From: Gymnogyps californianus
Lineage: Eukaryota; Chordata; Aves; Accipitriformes; Cathartidae
Direction of reading: 5' to 3'
Length of the DNA: 64,000 nucleotides
Assembly: GCF_018139145.2 (NCBI RefSeq)
Contig: NC_059479.1
Span: forward strand, 5,580,001-5,644,000
Part shown: positions 12,668 through 23,460 of the stretch, piece after piece
Layout of the letters: the number at the start of each line of letters is the position of its first letter
Position numbering within the stretch: the first letter of the stretch is position 1
The notes under the pieces: generated by a model
What the model was told of the DNA's origin: nothing
Database searches by the model: none
Seen by the model: only the letters and a program-made list of their open reading frames with translations
Position numbers and translations under genes: made by a program

Positions 12668-12718
12668 GTAAAAAAAACCCAAACCCCAGACAAACAAAGA
12701 CCCCAAAACCAAAAAAAC
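12668..12718. repeat. A/C-rich low-complexity tract
   Basis: The plus strand here is almost only A and C, in irregular AAACCC and CCCCAAAA groups. G/T-rich mirror tracts occur at 26587-26638 and 31622-31697. Confidence 0.75.
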
Positions 12719-15700
12719 TTTCAAAATACAAAACCTCAAAAACCACTGAGAATGCTTCTGAGCCTGCCTGATTTGCACTTCTGCCACCATGTCCCAAGCA
12801 TACATATCTACCAGAAGTATGGGGGCAGTTAAGTGTCAGTGAAGTTCTGGCATTGGTGTACCTCGGCCTCGGTCCCCCAGGACTTCCAAAATCTTTCTTC
12901 AGTGCAGCCTCCCTAGGTGATGTCCCCGGCCCACCAAGGCTTCTGATGAGTTGTAGGTTCCCTCCTTCCAGAAGGGCAGCACAGCAGACAGACTTATATA
13001 CGTCAGCAAGAGCAGTAATTTCATAATGTTATTATTTATTATGTTTAGCTGAAAAAAATAAAGGTGAGAATTTTATAATTCTTCCTGAAATAGAATTACT
13101 ATTCTCTTCACAGCAAATCATATTAGCACAGCTGAATGTATGATATCAAGGTAGGATTTTTTCCTGTGACTTTAGAAGGGATTCCTGACAGAGAGTGAAG
13201 ATGGGGTTGGTATGACGTATGAGTATTAGGGGAAATGTGATGGGACTTTGAACATCTGTGGACAGCAGTTTCGCATTGGAACAAGTAAATAAGTGTTTTC
13301 ATATTTTCTTGGTGGAAAGCTCATGTGCCTAGTTGTACAAGGGAAGGGAAGAAGCTGCAGAGACACAGACAGGCACCAGTTTCTTTTCATTAACAAGAAT
13401 GCAATACAACTTTAAATGGATTTTACTATAATACTGTTGAGATTTCAGACTCTATCCTGACCACATGTAAGGTAACGAATGACAGGAGTATATGATTACA
13501 TACGTCTATGCTTATAAAAAGACTCATATATCTTTTTCACAAGTTGTGCTGATATAGCCCACAGACATTCTTGGCTTAAGCGGGGCGATGGATCTCCCTT
13601 GCATTGACCTGCCCTAGAGTAGATGGAGCTACTCTTACCTATACTTACCCGTGGTGACTCCTACATGCATTTCCCTGTTCCTCCCTATTTTACAAATTAC
13701 ACTGTTTGCATTCTGTCTGAATTCTGTGCCATAGGTTAGGATACATGCTGAGTAATTTACTCAGAGACTTGATAAGAAAAAAAAGTTAGTTCCAAACATA
13801 CTTCTTTATCTCTTGAGGGATTATTTATGGTACAAGTGCCTGTTCTGGACATACTCTTGCCACCTGAAGAACAATCTGACTTTTTATTTTACTTCGTATA
13901 CTAAGAACTACAATATGCACTAGAAAAATCAAACATACTTTATAAGGCAAATAGTCACAGCTGGGGATAAGGAATATAAATAGGATGACATCAAATGAAA
14001 AGAGCTGATGATCCAACAAGGTTCCTATAGATCATGTTGTCTCTAATGTCAAGAGAATTGCAGATTAGTCTTGCTGCTCTTTTATAAGTAAGCCTATTTA
14101 TCAACTTTCTGGAAAAATCTAATTTAAGGTGGCACATTTTCCTTAGTTCTGCCACACTTCAAAGCTTAAAGTATAGGGCTTTGTCAGCCATTCTCTCCTG
14201 ACTATAATCGGCGTGTGAGATTCCTGTTTCAAGCCTTTCTCCACCAGCCAGGTCTCGGCTACTCCTGGCCGACTCTGATAATGTAATTTTAGTTTGCTTG
14301 ATGAGTAAAGTAAAAAAACTAGGAAGCCTTAGCTTTTAACAACTTTATCTAATTCAGACTTAATGTTCAGAGAGAAAGAGCAATTTAAATTGCAAATGTT
14401 CGTTATAAGAAGCTGGATTTCTATAAAGTGTAACTTAGTCGCACCATAGAGAAAGAAGATGACAAGCCCTAGAAAAAAAAACCATTTGGACAAGGTGGAT
14501 ACTGGCAGAGGCTATGCTATTTTTCCTGAATAACCTACAGAAAGAGATACTATTTTTATGAAGGGGTATAACAAGAAATGTGACTTTTAAGAACTCCAGA
14601 GAAAATATGCAGGAATATAAAAATTCATAGTTTTGCTACCATGTAGTACATTTTTAACATGATGCTTTATATCCAAGTCACAAAACGGATTTGTGTACAT
14701 TTGTATTCATTCTTTAAAAGCTAAGTAGAGCTCAGGCAACTAAAACAAGCTGTTTGATATTATGTTCTTTTTTTCCCCTTTCACTTGATGTAAGAATACC
14801 TTAGCATATAATGTCACATTAGTTTTATATATGTAAATACTTTCAAGTCAGAACATGTAGTGTGAGCATATTTTATCAGCTATTACCACCAAGATTTTTA
14901 CATATACAAACTAAAAAAAAAGTTCTGTGTTTATCAAAATTTAAAGTAATTTTGCTCCTTTAGGATTATCTGAATTTGTGGGAATGCCCCTGTTCTTCTG
15001 TCAGAAAGAATTTAACTGCGCATTGATTAAGAAATTTTTATCATTTCTGAAATTTGGGAAATTTGTTTAAGTATGTTAGCAATGATGTGCAAGATAAAAT
15101 AGAAGTGTAACACAGTATCTGATTGTTACTTAAATGTAATAAAATCAGTTGAACAACAAAGTCTTCAATAGCATATTCTCATAGATAGGCATTTTCTTAG
15201 ACATTCCAAAATGCTGATATTCTTACAGACAGCTTTAGGATAAATCCGTGTAATTCCTGTGCATGACATTTTGAAAAGACTGGAGCTGTGAATATCACAC
15301 CTGATTGCTTTTAGGTCAAAAGCTTTCACGTGCAGGAAATAATGTTTCAATTAAAAAGAGAGAGAAGGGGGAGGTCATTTGACATTACTACATTGCATTC
15401 GAAATCATGTACAGAAAAAGAAAATTAGAGCAAATTCAATAGGCTGCTGACTCAAAGCTGAACAGACTTGAACGTTTGTATCACCTGTTGAGAAGATTGA
15501 TAGGCCACAATTTTAGTATCAAAGTGCTGTATCGAGTCGCAGAACTTGGCGGTCTCAGTCTCTTGGTTTTTGAAATTTTGCTGTTGCTAGTTACCAAGTA
15601 CTTGGTTTTATTCTCCATTGTTCCCAGTTCAACTTTGTCATCGTTTAGTGTCTGAAATCTGTAAGTTCTGTCTACTATAATTTCAACTGTGAAGATACTG

Positions 15701-17257
15701 TGTAAGATTACAAATACTGACAGCAGGTGGAAAGAATTTCTACACCTTAGGATACTGACTTTGCTTTGTGCTTTTCCATGTGAACTGTATTTGATTTACA
15801 ATTAAAAGTATATATATGCACTTGTAAGATCAATGAGCATTTTAATTTTTAATACTACATACAGTATCTGACATTTCACTGGGGATTCAGATGAAATCCT
15901 TTCTCTTTGCATAAACTCAATAGGATGCATTTACCCTAAAATTGCCCTTGAAATAGATACTTTTTCTAGTAATATTTGGAATAATTTCTCCCAAATGACA
16001 TCTCCTTTCCTGTAAGATGCTTGATCATTGAATCCTGAAATACAGATTTGGGTTTTGCTTATGGTTGGGTTTCTTTACAGAACCATTAAGAAAAAAAAAA
16101 TTGCCACATGAAGATTCACCACGTATGTATGGATTTGCTAGCTGTATAAAAAGCATTGTTCTTCTACGGATGACCTCCTTGCACAGAATGATAGTTTTAT
16201 CCTTCTCTACATCATTATGTTTGCTGTACAAAAATCCTGCTGTGCTACATCATAATAACATGTAATCTTCTTGCTTAGTTTAGCTGAGATTTAAGGAGCC
16301 GCTGTTCATGGAAGCAGTTTTCTAAAGTCTGATCTATAATTTACCAGAATCAACCAGGCAAAAGAGCAAGAGGCTTTATAAGAGGGATACAGCCCTTAAA
16401 ACTCTTAAATGAAGATTAGTTTAAAGTTTTACAATCCGGCACAGAACCATCTGGCAAATCTCATGTCAGACTTTGTTAAACCTCTGAGCTTTCCTAGTAT
16501 GCTGTAGTCATTCAACCCCCACCCCACGCCCTGCCTTTATCTTCCATTCCTCTGTCTCGGGCCAGGCACACGCTTTACTCATAGATATCTTGGAACAAAA
16601 GAAGGAAATAAGGAAGCGAAGGGCTGATTTTTCTACAGGGATAGTATAACAGCTGTAAGTGATGGAGGCTGTGAGTGTGCCGCACCTCTGGAAATCAAGC
16701 CCTTATAATTGCTGGCTGGCTGGATATGCACTAGGTGATTTGTTGCACCTTTGAAGAGGTACTTGCAAGATAAAAGCTGCCTGTTGGCAGAAGCATTAGA
16801 GACTTGCTGGGTTAAATTGTGGCTTTTGAGGCGAAGGAATCACTGGGAGGACGTATAGCAACATCACAAGGCATTTTGATACTTTCAGAAATGGAGCCGC
16901 AGTTGTTACAGCCAAAACAGTGTAGAAGTTGTGTCAGTGGTGATTCCAGGTTGCTGTTTGGTATGGAAAGCCAATTGTTCCCGTCGTTCCTAAATCACAT
17001 TTCAGGGCTGTAGACTGTGGGTTCCCCGCCGATACCTCCACAAAGGGGCTTTTATCTGTGATTTTCAAATCGTATTTCTGTTCTTTGGCAAAAGGCAGAC
17101 CTAATGTGTTTCTCGAACACAAAGCAAATACCTTCCCATATGAATCCTTACTAATATCTTGATTTCAGCTGTCCTATGGCTTTTCCATATACTTATGTGT
17201 CATACAGATATATTTTCATATTTATATAAAGCTTGGAAACGTGGAACAAAATAATTT

Positions 17258-17303
17258 GTTCTAGCAGTCTGTTACATAATGTTCTAACAATCTGTTACAT
17301 AAA
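17258..17303. repeat. 23-bp tandem duplication
   Basis: GTTCTAGCAGTCTGTTACAT and its continuation (17258-17280) are followed at once by GTTCTAACAATCTGTTACAT and its continuation (17281-17303). The copies are head to tail and differ at two or three positions, so the duplication is not very recent. Confidence 0.85.
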
Positions 17304-18360
17304 ATTATACTTTCTTCACTTAAATTAACCCTCTGTTCACCTTCCACATGAAGGATTTTAGGAGGCTGAAGCAGAGGACTGCAGGAGTCCAATTACCTGA
17401 AATCAACTTACAGGCAAGAAGGAGGCATTGTTAATGGAGATAATCTCCTTCTCAGGCTTACAGCGTTTCTCTGTCTCAGTGTGATAACAAAGATGTTCTG
17501 CCTGGACAGAGAAATTAGTATACATGATTTCCTGATTATAATGTGGGACAGAAAAATAGTAAAGTCTGCAGTTCCTGTCTAAAAATGTAGCTTTTGGCCA
17601 TATACTTTAAATATAACTAGAAAAGACAAAAGCTGCCCCAAATAAACATGTGCAATCCCAACCAGACTTCAATAATGTAACATAACTAATATATTACTTA
17701 CAAAATATCTTTTATAATATTTTTTTACCTAAATCTTACTTCAAGCCATACAGGATTTCAGCTTGAAGGACAATTTCATAAAGCACTTTTTTTTTTCTTT
17801 CCTGTAAAGTGCAGGAGTGGAACACTTTGAGTCAGACAATCTTAATGCTGCCATAGCAATTTTGTAAGGCACCAGAGAAAAATGCATTGTATTATCTTTG
17901 AATTTCAGTCTGCTTTTGCTTCTCACAGCAATCAATAACCATTAGAGTTATTGGTGGTAGTATCTATCTAGATAATTTTAGGGCTTTTCCAGAAATCAAA
18001 ATACATAAACCAAAATTGTCATGTTGTAACTTTTTCTTTTCTTTTTAACTCTAATAAATCCAGATTTGCTTTGAAGAAAAGCAAAAAAGTGTCAATAGGG
18101 AAACGGGATGAAAAGGAGATGACACCTAGCTGAACAGGTCCAGCAGTTAGAATAAAAAGTTTGAGGGCCAGAACAAATTCCCTTTGCAGCCTGGAAAAGT
18201 GATAGTCATTGAAAAATTAGTCATATCCATGGGTCAAGTTACTAGAAATTTTTATGATTATTTTAAAAGCCCAGCTCACGAAGCTGAGGCCAACCAATTG
18301 AACATAATTTAACTTCTCTCCAGCAAAATGAGAAGACTTTCCCACAATTTTAGAGTATGT

Positions 18361-18860
18361 ATTTTGTATTAGAGGCGGCTGCCTGGCAGCTCAGGAGTCC
18401 TGGCTGTAGGAAGCGAAGGGATACAGCAGGCCCTGTGGCCAGGAGTGCAGCTCGGGCTGGGTTCGGCAGAGGCGGAGAGCAGGCAGCTGCCTGCCTCTCT
18501 TGGCTCCTGAGGAGCAGGGTGCTGTTTGCATGTGCAGCTCGAATTGGCAGCTTCCTCTGGTTGCTGCTGCTAGTGTGATGCGCTGGGGAGAGGGAGAGGC
18601 AAAAGGGAGAGCTCGGCGGGTGGCTGTCAGACAGGATCGCAGGGAATGGGCATCCCTCTTCCTCAGTCGCCTGCCTCCCCCCTTCCTGACCTACATAGGG
18701 GACTGGCAGGGCAGGATCCTAGACAGAGCGAGCTGGACTAGTACCTTAGGGCAGAGAGAGAATGGGGTTGAGTCTGATGGAGAAAATAGGTTGAGCAAAT
18801 TAGCAGTGTCTTGTTATGGATCAGCCTGACCTGTACAGAGACCAGGACCTGAGTAGCGTA
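18361..18860. other. GC-rich islet of unknown nature
   Basis: About 500 bases rise to roughly 57% GC, with about a dozen CpGs, in an otherwise AT-rich region. Both plus-strand frames across it (73 and 109 codons) are low-complexity, rich in A, R, G, L and S, and show no recognisable domain; the openness probably reflects base composition. CpG density is well below a classical CpG island. It could be an old GC-rich repeat, an exon of a non-coding RNA, or a local composition shift. No LTR termini or target duplication were seen. Confidence 0.35.
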
Positions 18861-20854
18861 GGGGGAGGATGCCATCAGAAGGGAAGTCTTCTGTGGACAA
18901 GCAGTTGTTGTAAGATTAGTTTGAACTATCTCAGGTGCACCAGAGATTTCCCCCTCATATTTTGGAGTGGGGACCACCAGTGTAGCATCTTAAAGATAAA
19001 AATGAAGTCTGACTTAAAATGGTGACTTTCATAACCTTTTAAAATCTATTTTACAATTTATTTTCTCAGGTAGATTTTGGAAGCCCGGATATTACCTGTC
19101 AAGCTGTCATAAGTAATTATATGTTTGTTAACTTCTTGTTCCTAATAAACAACAGAAAATATTCATGATGAATTTCATTTTTCCCTAAAAAAAGATTTAA
19201 TAACTACTTTGATTAAATATTAAAGCTTTCTTTTGCTGTTACAACTAGACAGAAAATTCCAAATATCAGCAAAATATTTTGTGCACAATCTTTTTACTAC
19301 CTGGCCATTATGCTTTATTGATTGCTAACATAATTGATCAGGGTAATTTTTAGGTGGTCAGGTGGAAGACTGATGTGACTGGCTGTATGATGACCCAGCA
19401 AACTAAAAGTTCTTTCATACTGAAAATACCTGAAAATTGGACTTTCTGTGGATAGACAGGATTGCCTGGCCTTGGGGAGCAGTTGACAGTATGGTGTTCC
19501 CACTCGGCAGAAGAGGTCACTGATATAAAGGAAACTTTTACAGCCAGCAAGACCTTATGTGGTTTCCAGTCTTTTTTTTTGCTTTCCCCAGTGCCTGTAC
19601 CAGGGCAGCAATACGGCGTGTCAGGTAGTGATTTAGAGCAAAATGAGTCTCCTTCAACTCTGGTGGAGGGGGAAGATCTCAGAAGGTGTTGGATGAATGA
19701 TAGGAACCAAATCAGTTGTCTAGATATGGCCCGTGCTTGTGGAACGGTAGCTGGCTGTAACAGAAGTGGCAGGTGGTTCATCAAACGTGAAAAGAACCTA
19801 ATTTATTCCAGAAGTCAAGGCTGCCTGCTAGAGAAATTGTAATCGGTGCGTGTACAAGAGCTAAGGGAGCTTTAATGGCAGTGCTGAAACCATAAAGTAA
19901 TATCCAGGTTGAAATCATTCCATCTTTATCTCATTATGAGTACAATTTTCTTCTATGTGTGAAACTTAAATGTCAAATTGAGGAAGTGGAGGGAACATAA
20001 ACAAAAGACTGTGGGCATATTCTGTTGTTTCGTTAGAGGAATTGTAGAACCTGCAGAAGGCTGTGGGAAGATGCTCCAAGCAAAATGGGGGGATAAAGGC
20101 TTCCAAAAACTTCCCACTTTTAGTAAGAGCTTCTTTATCTGTGCTGGAAGAAAGAAGCTCCCGGGAGGATTGTCTATCATTACCACATTCTTATTCTTTA
20201 AAAAAGAGAAAAGAGAACTTGTGAATAAGTGCTGCTTATGTGATCCATTAAGAATGTGTGTGTATCTCAGCGAGCGGTAAGTAGGGAGCTTGTATACTAG
20301 AAGCACAACTGCTATAGTAGCAGGTAGTTCAGAACAGGTATTTGCACAATTTGAGTTTTGCAGCATGCTGAGTTGGAAGCTGCAGCAGATGTGCTGCTAG
20401 TCAGCGGTACAAGTGGTGGTTCATTGTAAGCTCTCTCGCATATAGTCACAGCTCACGTATAAGATGTTTTTCTACACTGAAAAGTGGCAATGCAAATACA
20501 CTTCCGGGTTCTCCATGGCAAACCAGATCTGTGCTGTGTGTTAGGGCCTTTAATTTCTAGAGCTCAATTCCTTTCGTTCTGAAAGGGCATTGTAAAACCG
20601 GAATGAGAGCTAGAAAGAAGATACCTACTGTGTCTGGAAAGCCTGTGGGGGCTGAAAGCAGTTACTACTTCTTTTTTTCTTTCTTCCATGTGCTCCAGGA
20701 TGCAGGCTGCTGACTGACGAGTAGTTGCCCCAGAATCTGCTCTATTTTCACTCTTGCTGTGTTTTGTCACTGCTTTCTGACGCTTGTCTTTGGAGGGGTC
20801 AAAGGGTCTCTTTGGGTGCTGGGTAGTGGAAACAGTAGGAAGTAAATAAAGAAT
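18861..20854. other. Non-coding stretch with dense overlapping frames
   Basis: Frames of 100-144 codons overlap on both strands between 19350 and 20366: plus 19462-19842 and 19978-20280, minus 19350-19784 and 19953-20366. None has a domain, signal peptide or repeat I recognise. The plus frame ending at 20280 overlaps a GCG|GTAAGT splice-donor match at 20277. Being open on both strands argues for low stop density rather than a gene. Confidence 0.35.
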
Positions 20855-20859
20855 ACAAG
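20855..20859. repeat. 5-bp target site duplication, left copy
   Basis: ACAAG precedes the TG start of the LTR and recurs at 21462-21466 directly after its end, marking the integration site. A 6-bp reading (TACAAG against AACAAG) would need one mismatch. Confidence 0.75.
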
Positions 20860-21124
20860 TGTCCTGGTTTCGGCTGGGACAGAGTTAACTCTCTTCTTAG
20901 TAGCTGGTACAGTGCTGGGTTTTGGATTTAGTGTGAGAATGATGTTGATAACACACTGATGGTTTCAGTTGTTGCTAAGTAGCGCTTATCTTAAGCCAAG
21001 GACTTTTCAGTTTCCCATGCTCTGCCAGCAAGCAGGTGTGCAAGGAGCTGGGAGGGAGCAGAGCCGGGGCAGCTGACCCCAACTAGCCAAAGGGATATTC
21101 CATACCATGGAACGTCGTGCCCAG

Positions 21125-21132
21125 TATATAAA
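21125..21132 (+). promoter_or_regulatory. LTR TATA box (copy 2)
   Basis: TATATAAA sits at the same place as in copy 1 (3031-3038). About 200 bases downstream is an ATTAAA polyadenylation signal, the spacing expected for a retroviral R region. Confidence 0.65.
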
Positions 21133-21328
21133 CAGGGGGAGTTGGTGGGGAGGCACGGATCGCTGCTCAGGAACTAACTGGGCATTGGTCAGTGGGTGGT
21201 GAGCAATTGCATTGTGCATCACTGTTTGTTTCCCCCCCCCCCTTCCTTTTTTTTTTTGTATTCCTTTTCATTACTATTATTATTATATTTCATTATTACT
21301 ATTGTTAGTATTATATTTTACTTTAGTT

Positions 21329-21334
21329 ATTAAA
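21329..21334 (+). terminator. LTR polyadenylation signal
   Basis: ATTAAA is followed by a T-rich stretch within the solo LTR. The matching position in copy 1 reads ATGAAA and is probably dead. Confidence 0.5.
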
Positions 21335-21461
21335 CTGTTCTTATCTCAACCCATGAGTTTTACTTTTTTTTCCCCTCTTTCCTCCTCCTCACCCCACTGG
21401 GAGGGGGAAGGGGGAAGCGGCTGCGTGGTGCTGAGTTGCTGACTGGGGTTAAACCACGAAA

Positions 21462-21466
21462 ACAAG
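21462..21466. repeat. 5-bp target site duplication, right copy
   Basis: ACAAG, identical to 20855-20859. Confidence 0.75.
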
Positions 21467-23388
21467 GTGCTAGTCTATAAGAAATTCAGCGTTAAGAGGT
21501 GTTTAAGTCTTTGTTAAGTCATATCTAAGATTTAGAGCATGGTGTTCAGGTGTTACTCAAACATTTTAAGTATTGTCTCACCTAAATGTACTTTTACATC
21601 CCTTTTCTTCATGTACTCTTACACTTGCTTTTTCCTTTTTCTCTCTCCTCTAAAAGAGAACTGACTGGACAAATGTTTTATAAAAAACTGATGTGAAATT
21701 CCAAGGAAAACTATTTCTCAAGAAATAGTGTGACTTTTAATGTCAGTTCCTGGCAGGTTATTCCATATGGAATTATTATGGTATCTTGGCACCACAATTG
21801 ATATGTTTAATAATTTTCATTATGTGTTTGGGTCCCTTTGATGCTTGATTATTACATTTAAAGAAAGATTATAAGGTAGAATACATTTGCTTTTGAACAT
21901 ACGAAAAACACAACCTTCCCTTTCCAGATGCATTCATTTTAACTCTGTTTAGCATTCACTAAATCTGTGGTTATTTCTTTTTTTCTTTTGAAATGCACTT
22001 ATTGTTCTATTTCAAGAATGAATCATGTTCCGTTGCTACCCCAAAATGTAAGAAAAATGGTAAAAATGATTGTCTGTAATCTATTATTACAGGCAATCCA
22101 ACCTGCCAAAACAAAATTGCCATTTAATAAGGTGGTTTTTTGAAATGAGCCCTGTGAATGCTCCATGCTAACTGAAGTTGCCCACAAATTCTGTATTTAA
22201 AAAAATGTTTCCTTTTAAGTGGCCATATTTTACTATATATGACAGAAAGTCCAATGGCGTATCTCTCCCTCTCTTTGTCAATCCTTGCAGTCTCCATGGG
22301 CATTTATATCACTCTGATGTGAGACCTGGATAAGATGTTATTTATATTACATATTGTCAAAGGCCATATCCAAAGGGTAGTACATTAGAGATGTTGTATT
22401 TCAGGAGGAGGAAAATCCTGGCACTACTTAAATAGTGTATGTCAACAGAGGACCTTTTTTGTGCATGTCATTGTTTCCATTTTATGACAGAAAGAATTTA
22501 GGGAGAAAGAAGGTATGAGAGACTTGTCGGTATTTTTGCAGCAATGTGTGAAGTTCCTTCCCTGGGAAATTGATATGGAGAAAATTAAAAGGAGCCAACA
22601 TCCTATTCAATCCTCAGTCCCAGTGCTCAAAAATCTTACGCATTTATTATTGAAGCAGAGCAACTACAGACATTAACAAGTAATTGCAGGATGTTTTGGT
22701 AATACTAAAAAAGGAAGTGTGAAGGGTCAGCAAGTCTACTTCTTTGAAGACTGCTTTAATCTATTTGATTATACAGACTTTTGATTTGGGGTGGTCGATC
22801 TTGAGATATTCCAAGGTAGTGGAAAGCTGAGGAGACAAGAAGCTGTTAACTGCTCAGTCTTCTGGCTCCAGCTCCGAAGAGCATTAAGGAAAGGCAAGGG
22901 CTCTCATCTGAAAACATGGCTCCCCTGCCCAAATAATGCAGACTTTTAAGAAGTTTTCCTTAATATTTCTTTTAATTCACCTATTTAAGTTAGTTCCGCT
23001 GCAGTCTATGTCCTTCTTTCAGGGTGTCCATTGAACATAGCACAGACTGGGAGAAACGGAGTTGTGTTCCTTCTGAAATTCTGCTGCTGAACCTTACTCT
23101 GTTGGCAAATCATTTCACATTTTTGTCCGAGTTTTTTTCATCTGTACACACAGAGGAAGGTGTGTACCCCCACACCTTGAAAGTTAAAGCAACTCTATAA
23201 AAATTAAGTTACTTAGCTGCAAAAATATCAGACCTACATTCTACTCCAAATGTATGCAGTCATGATACGTCACCATTATTTTGTATGAATTTTGTACCTG
23301 ACTGTTTTATTTCCTCAAGGGAAATTAATGCTGAATGCTGACAGAACGGTTGAACGTATAACTGATGCATTCTTTTCTCTCTTAAAAG

Positions 23389-23460
23389 CACGCAAAAGAA
23401 ATGGGAAGGCCACAAACTCCTTTGAAAGAAACAACCTTGGAGCCTTGGACTCAGCCACAG
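23389..23460 (+). other. Candidate 72-bp exon (weak)
   Basis: A pyrimidine-rich acceptor (TTCTTTTCTCTCTTAAAAG, ending 23388) precedes 72 bases that are open in two of three frames and end CAG|GTAGGC at 23460/23461. A branch-point-like ACTGA lies about 23 bases before the acceptor. The length is exactly 24 codons, so a cassette exon would keep frame. I do not recognise the peptide in either open frame. Signals this good can arise by chance in 64 kb, so this may be nothing. Confidence 0.2.

Larger units (their letters stand above)
12301..18360. other. Unique non-coding sequence
   Basis: No gene recognised. A 130-codon minus-strand frame (12301-12693) covers a mildly CpG-enriched stretch (about 12330-12440) but has no recognisable domain. 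A/C-rich low-complexity sequence lies at 12668-12718 and a 23-bp tandem duplication at 17258-17303. The rest is ordinary AT-rich sequence. Confidence 0.55.
20860..21461 (+). mobile_element. Solo endogenous retrovirus LTR (family A, copy 2)
   Basis: This roughly 602-bp LTR starts TGTCCTGGTTTCGGCTGGGA and ends AAACCACGAAA, where the expected terminal CA appears mutated to AA. It carries TATATAAA (21125-21132) and ATTAAA (21329-21334), which set out U3, R and U5 in plus orientation. It is flanked by the 5-bp duplication ACAAG. No primer site or internal sequence follows, so it is a solo LTR left by LTR-LTR recombination. It has the same family and orientation as copy 1, 18 kb away, but its own duplication shows a separate integration. 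An open 71-codon minus-strand frame and its homologue in copy 1 simply reflect LTR identity. Confidence 0.92.

Noticed and set aside
12301..12693. Minus-strand frame of 130 codons
   Set aside because: No recognisable domain, no splice context I trust, and mild local GC enrichment explains the missing stops.
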